64,000 bases of DNA from Lachnospiraceae bacterium. GTDB lineage: Bacteria; Bacillota; Clostridia; Lachnospirales; Lachnospiraceae. Each line of letters opens with the position of its first letter. Position 1 is the stretch's first letter. Positions 60,609 to 64,000 of this stretch are shown in pieces. The notes beneath the pieces were generated by a model, which made no database searches, was not told the DNA's origin, and saw only the letters and a list, made by a program, of their open reading frames with translations. Made by a program: the position numbers and the translations under genes. Location of the stretch: positions 62,001-126,000 of the forward strand of contig JAFUVF010000047.1 of assembly GCA_017483735.1 (NCBI GenBank), read 5' to 3'.

Positions 60609-63272
60609 TTACCAACGATTTCTTAGTTTGTTCTGCAGCCGATACAGCGTATTTAGCGCATCCAAGGGTGTCAGCGTCGTTACCTCTATTTCCATAAGCT
60701 CCTTTATCACATCCTCGTCCGTAACCGTATCAAAAAGAGACATCTGCCCCATATCAAGCTCATCCAAATTTTTAGGGGTTCTTGACTTAGGCTGATCCTT
60801 TATATCCACGGAAATATTCTGGATTTTCTCTGTTATGCTGTTTACATCAAGCTCCTCGGCAATCTCCTTTGCCCTATCGATTACTATATCCGGAACTCCC
60901 GCAAGCTTTGCCACCTGTATTCCGTAGCTTTTGTCAGCACCGCCCTTTATGATCTTTCTTAAGAAGATAATGTCATCCCCGCTCTCCTTTACGGCAATGC
61001 AGTAATTGTTCACATTGCTCATCTTGCCTTCAAGCTCTGTCAGCTCATGATAATGGGTGGCAAAGAGAGTTTTTGCGCCAAGCAGCTTTTTGTTGCTTAT
61101 ATGCTCTACCACCGCCCATGCAATGGAGAGTCCGTCAAAGGTAGAGGTTCCCCTCCCTATCTCATCCAATATGAGAAGGCTGTTTTTTGTCGCATTCCTC
61201 AATATGTTTGCAACCTCGTTCATCTCCACCATAAATGTGGACTGACCGCTTGCAAGGTCATCCGATGCGCCGACCCTCGTAAAAATTCTGTCCACTATTC
61301 CGATGTTTGCGCTCCTTGCAGGCACAAAGCAGCCCATCTGCGCAAGCAGCACAATCAGTGCGGTCTGCCTCATATAGGTGGATTTTCCCGCCATATTAGG
61401 TCCCGTGATAATGCTTATACAATGCTTGTCCTCGTCAAGGAAGGTATCGTTTGGTATGAACATATCGTTCTTTATGACCCTCTCCACAACGGGATGCCTG
61501 CCGTCCTTTATATCTATGATGCCCTTTTCGTTAAGCTTTGGTCTTACATATTTATTTCTCTCGGACACTATCGCAAGGGAGCAGTATACATCAAGCTTTG
61601 CCAGAGCCTTTGCCGTCCTTTGGATTCTCTCTATCTCATCCGAAATTGCATCCCTTATTTTGCAGAACAAATCATATTCTAAGGTTATCAGCTTATCCTC
61701 CGCATTGAGTATTGTATCCTCCAACTCCTTTAGCTTCGGGGTAGTGTATCTCTCTGCATTTGCAAGGGTCTGCTTTCTGATATAATCCTCCGGTACGAGA
61801 TTTTTGTAGGAATTTGTAACCTCAAAATAATATCCGAATACCTTGTTGTATTTAATGCGCAGGTTTTTAATGCCGGTGCGCTCCCTGTCCGTTTCTTCAA
61901 GCTCCGCAAGCCACTGTTTGCCGTCTCTCTTTGCACTGCGCAGCCTGTCTATATCCTCGTCAAAGCCGTCCTTTATGATCCCTCCCTCCCTTATGGTAAG
62001 GGGCGGCTCCTCAATGATCGAACGCTCAATAAGGTTTTCAATATCCTCAAAGCCGTCCATATCCTCTCTGATTTCGGAAAGCTCTTTTGCGCCAAACTCT
62101 GAAAGCACGGATATTATGGGGGGAAGCATTTTTAAGGATGACATAAAGGCAATCAAATCTCTGGGATTTGCAGTCTTGTATGTGACCTTGCACATAAGCC
62201 TTTCAAGGTCATATATGGGATTTAAGTATTCTCTGAGCTCATCCCTTGATACGGAGTGCCTATTTAACTCCTCTATTGCATCTAGTCTGTCCTCCATAAG
62301 CTCCTTCTCGATGAGGGGCTGCTCTATATAGCTCCTTAACATTCTAGAGCCCATTGCTGTATGGGTCTTGTCGAGAACCCAGAGTAAGGAGCCAATCTTT
62401 AATTTCTCACGCAGAGTTTCCGTAAGCTCCAAATTGCGCCTTGTGGACGAATCCAGAAGCATATATTTGCCCGATGAATACGGATTTATGCGGGTTATCT
62501 GTGAAAGCTCGTTTTTCTGGGTATCATACAGGTATTGGAGCATTGCTCCGCAGGATACACAGCCTGATGAAAAATCCTCTATTCCCAGACCGATTAAGGT
62601 ATTTACCTTGAAATGCTTAAGAATAATGCGCTTTGCGGAATCATCATCAAAATATGATGGCTCCAATACATTTACTGATATTCTCAGACGGTTTCTCAAA
62701 TCATCTATATCCGCCCCGCTCATAAGGAATGGCTCATTGCATATAATCTCCGAGGGCTCGTATTTCATAAGCTCATCCGTAAGCCTTCTTAAATCCGACA
62801 CTTCTGTCAGATAAAAATCCCCTGTTGTGACATCACAGGCTGCAAAGCCTATTTTTGACGAGGTATATGTGATGCACACAATATAATTGTTTTTGGAAGC
62901 ATCCAATGACTGAACATTTAAATTGGTTCCGGGTGTAACTACTCTTACGACTTCACGCTTTACCAGCCCCTTTGCAAGCTTCGGGTCCTCAACCTGCTCG
63001 CATATTGCGACCTTATAGCCCTTTGAGACAAGGCGGGTAAGATATCCTTCAACGGCATGATAGGGAACTCCGCACATGGGGGCTCTTTCCGCAAGACCGC
63101 AGGACTTTCCGGTCAGGGTAAGCTCTAACTCCTTGCTGACGATCTCTGCATCCTCGAAAAACATCTCGTAAAAATCGCCCAACCGATAAAAAAGAATACT
63201 GTCAGAGTATTCTTTTTTAGTCTCAATATATTTTTGCATCATTGGCGTTAAATCGTCAAAGTTAAAGTTCAT
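60609..63272 (-). CDS. mutS: DNA mismatch repair protein MutS
   Basis: 887-residue mismatch sensor. N-terminal mismatch domain with the Phe-X-Glu site in LGDFYEMFFEDA; the connector and lever domains follow; ATPase Walker A ITGPNMAGKSTYMRQ, then LDEIGRGTSTFDGLS (Walker B) and FATHYHELTEL. The C-terminus has a dimerisation helix-turn-helix (VNSITEKIQ region and later). First gene of the mutS-mutL-miaA unit. Confidence 0.96.
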   Translation of the reverse strand: MNFNFDDLTPMMQKYIETKKEYSDSILFYRLGDFYEMFFEDAEIVSKELELTLTGKSCGLAERAPMCGVPYHAVEGYLTRLVSKGYKVAICEQVEDPKLAKGLVKREVVRVVTPGTNLNVQSLDASKNNYIVCITYTSSKIGFAACDVTTGDFYLTEVSDLRRLTDELMKYEPSEIICNEPFLMSGADIDDLRNRLRISVNVLEPSYFDDDSAKRIILKHFKVNTLIGLGIEDFSSGCVSCGAMLQYLYDTQKNELSQITRINPYSSGKYMLLDSSTRRNLELTETLREKLKIGSLLWVLDKTHTAMGSRMLRSYIEQPLIEKELMEDRLDAIEELNRHSVSRDELREYLNPIYDLERLMCKVTYKTANPRDLIAFMSSLKMLPPIISVLSEFGAKELSEIREDMDGFEDIENLIERSIIEEPPLTIREGGIIKDGFDEDIDRLRSAKRDGKQWLAELEETDRERTGIKNLRIKYNKVFGYYFEVTNSYKNLVPEDYIRKQTLANAERYTTPKLKELEDTILNAEDKLITLEYDLFCKIRDAISDEIERIQRTAKALAKLDVYCSLAIVSERNKYVRPKLNEKGIIDIKDGRHPVVERVIKNDMFIPNDTFLDEDKHCISIITGPNMAGKSTYMRQTALIVLLAQMGCFVPARSANIGIVDRIFTRVGASDDLASGQSTFMVEMNEVANILRNATKNSLLILDEIGRGTSTFDGLSIAWAVVEHISNKKLLGAKTLFATHYHELTELEGKMSNVNNYCIAVKESGDDIIFLRKIIKGGADKSYGIQVAKLAGVPDIVIDRAKEIAEELDVNSITEKIQNISVDIKDQPKSRTPKNLDELDMGQMSLFDTVTDEDVIKELMEIEVTTLTPLDALNTLYRLQNKLRNRW

Positions 63273-63314
63273 ATTTATATCCCTGCGTCCACCACCACCA
63301 ATATCTGCGTCGCA

Positions 63315-63344
63315 AATAGCGTTTCAAGCAAGCTTGACGCTATT
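63315..63344. terminator. Hairpin between the DUF4956 gene and mutS
   Basis: AATAGCG and CGCTATT with an internal TCAAGC/GCTTGA stem (one small bulge). It lies 28 nt after the stop of the DUF4956 gene, but lacks a long T run. Confidence 0.5.
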
Positions 63345-63371
63345 CGCTCCTTGATATTTGTCCGCTTGTTA

Positions 63372-63998
63372 TCAATATTGTCCGTCCCCTGTATAAGCCA
63401 CAAGCGATACATCCTTCACGCCTTCAATGGCTGAGAGCTCCTCGAGAGTTCCCTCCGCATTCTTTGATATCGAGTACGCAGCCTTGGTCACTCCGTTTCT
63501 CTTTACAAGACTTTTAAGCTTTGCCTTGTTTGCCTCCAGCACATCGAGAACAGAATCCTCGTTTGCGGACTCGTCATAGCTTAAGCTCAAAAGGTATGTG
63601 GTCTTTCCCTTAGAAAGCACAAAGAACAATATGAATATCAGGCATATCACTATGGTTCCGATACCTGCGATGAAGAAAAGTCCGGCTCCTGCGGTAAGAC
63701 CTGCCGAGATTGCAAGAAAGAGGAAGCCCACATCAAGAGGATCCTTGACAGCAGTCCTGAATCTTACGATGGACAACGCACCTACCATACCTAATGACAG
63801 CACAATGTTTGAGGATATTGTCATAATGATGAATGCAACCGTCATAGTGGTCATTATTATGAGAAGACCGAAATTCTCGGAATATACGGCACCGCGGTAG
63901 AAAAATTTATACACCAGATAAACTATCAGCCCACAGAGAAATGCCGTCAAAAGCACGAGAAAGATATGCGGAAGTGATAATCTCTCCACAAGCCCCAT
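63372..63998 (-). CDS. DUF4956 membrane protein at the right edge
   Basis: 208 residues from an ATG at 63998; only 2 bases of upstream sequence are in view, so a longer N-terminus cannot be excluded. Four hydrophobic segments (about 12-32, 42-62, 64-80, 95-130) are followed by a soluble tail of about 75 residues. The family block SIVRFRTAVKDPLDVGFLFLA is clear. DUF4956 proteins often accompany polyphosphate or VTC-type genes. The gene ends 100 nt before mutS begins. Confidence 0.82.
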   Translation of the reverse strand: MGLVERLSLPHIFLVLLTAFLCGLIVYLVYKFFYRGAVYSENFGLLIIMTTMTVAFIIMTISSNIVLSLGMVGALSIVRFRTAVKDPLDVGFLFLAISAGLTAGAGLFFIAGIGTIVICLIFILFFVLSKGKTTYLLSLSYDESANEDSVLDVLEANKAKLKSLVKRNGVTKAAYSISKNAEGTLEELSAIEGVKDVSLVAYTGDGQY

Positions 63999-64000
63999 CT

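Overview
The window is a stretch of chromosome from a low-to-moderate GC Gram-positive bacterium, most likely a member of the Lachnospiraceae (Clostridia; the Butyrivibrio/Roseburia neighbourhood is a guess). Support: conserved Firmicutes gene strings (rplU-prp-rpmA-obgE-yhbY-yqeK-rsfS; lexA divergent from a yneA-like LysM gene; mreB-mreC-mreD-PBP2-minC-rodA; mutS-mutL-miaA), Prp with an N-terminally extended L27, RecU, SepF, HisZ with short HisG, and a 435-residue-class HisIE fusion. Coordinates and motif positions were worked out by eye; no database search was run.

Layout. 1-6.0 kb (+): end of rsmD, coaD, a coiled-coil protein, a membrane-anchored amidase, an SDR, a small membrane protein, an RluA-type pseudouridine synthase and recU. 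6.1-11.6 kb (+): histidine locus hisZ-hisG-hisD-hisB, a 74-aa unknown, and a HisIE carrying a HisF-like domain without catalytic aspartates. 11.6-14.9 kb (+): MoxR/DUF58/DUF4129-like membrane module. 15.1-16.8 kb (+): AAA-ATPase/PD-(D/E)XK protein. 17.1-21.3 kb (+): the overlapping set TIGR03960 radical SAM, TIGR03936 partner, a reduced RNase E/G, and a NUDIX hydrolase. 21.3-23.8 kb (-): AI-2E-type permease and a tyrosine recombinase.

23.8-31.6 kb is the accessory part: a palindrome next to the recombinase promoter, a 51-aa protein paired with a GNAT acetyltransferase, an IS30-family element with a frameshifted transposase, and a large FecR/BspA-type surface gene split by one in-frame TAG. 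It ends at the SOS locus, where a yneA-like gene and lexA diverge from a cluster of LexA boxes and lexA has a tandemly duplicated 87-nt leader.

32.2-64 kb (-, except a tRNA-Ala): ribosome biogenesis genes; Uma2-type protein; aquaporin with a 49-aa gene and a cytidylate-kinase-like gene; CstA; rluD-lspA-aroB; SepF and an HlyD-like protein; a D,D-carboxypeptidase; mgsA; the cell-elongation cluster; radC; a methionine gamma-lyase family enzyme; miaA-mutL-mutS; and a DUF4956 membrane protein at the right edge.

I see no clear multi-gene system of a new type. The strongest candidates for something undescribed are the duplicated lexA leader, the in-frame stop in the surface gene, the HisF-like pseudoenzyme fused to HisIE, the palindrome abutting the promoter of an apparently leaderless recombinase gene, and the 51-aa/GNAT pair.
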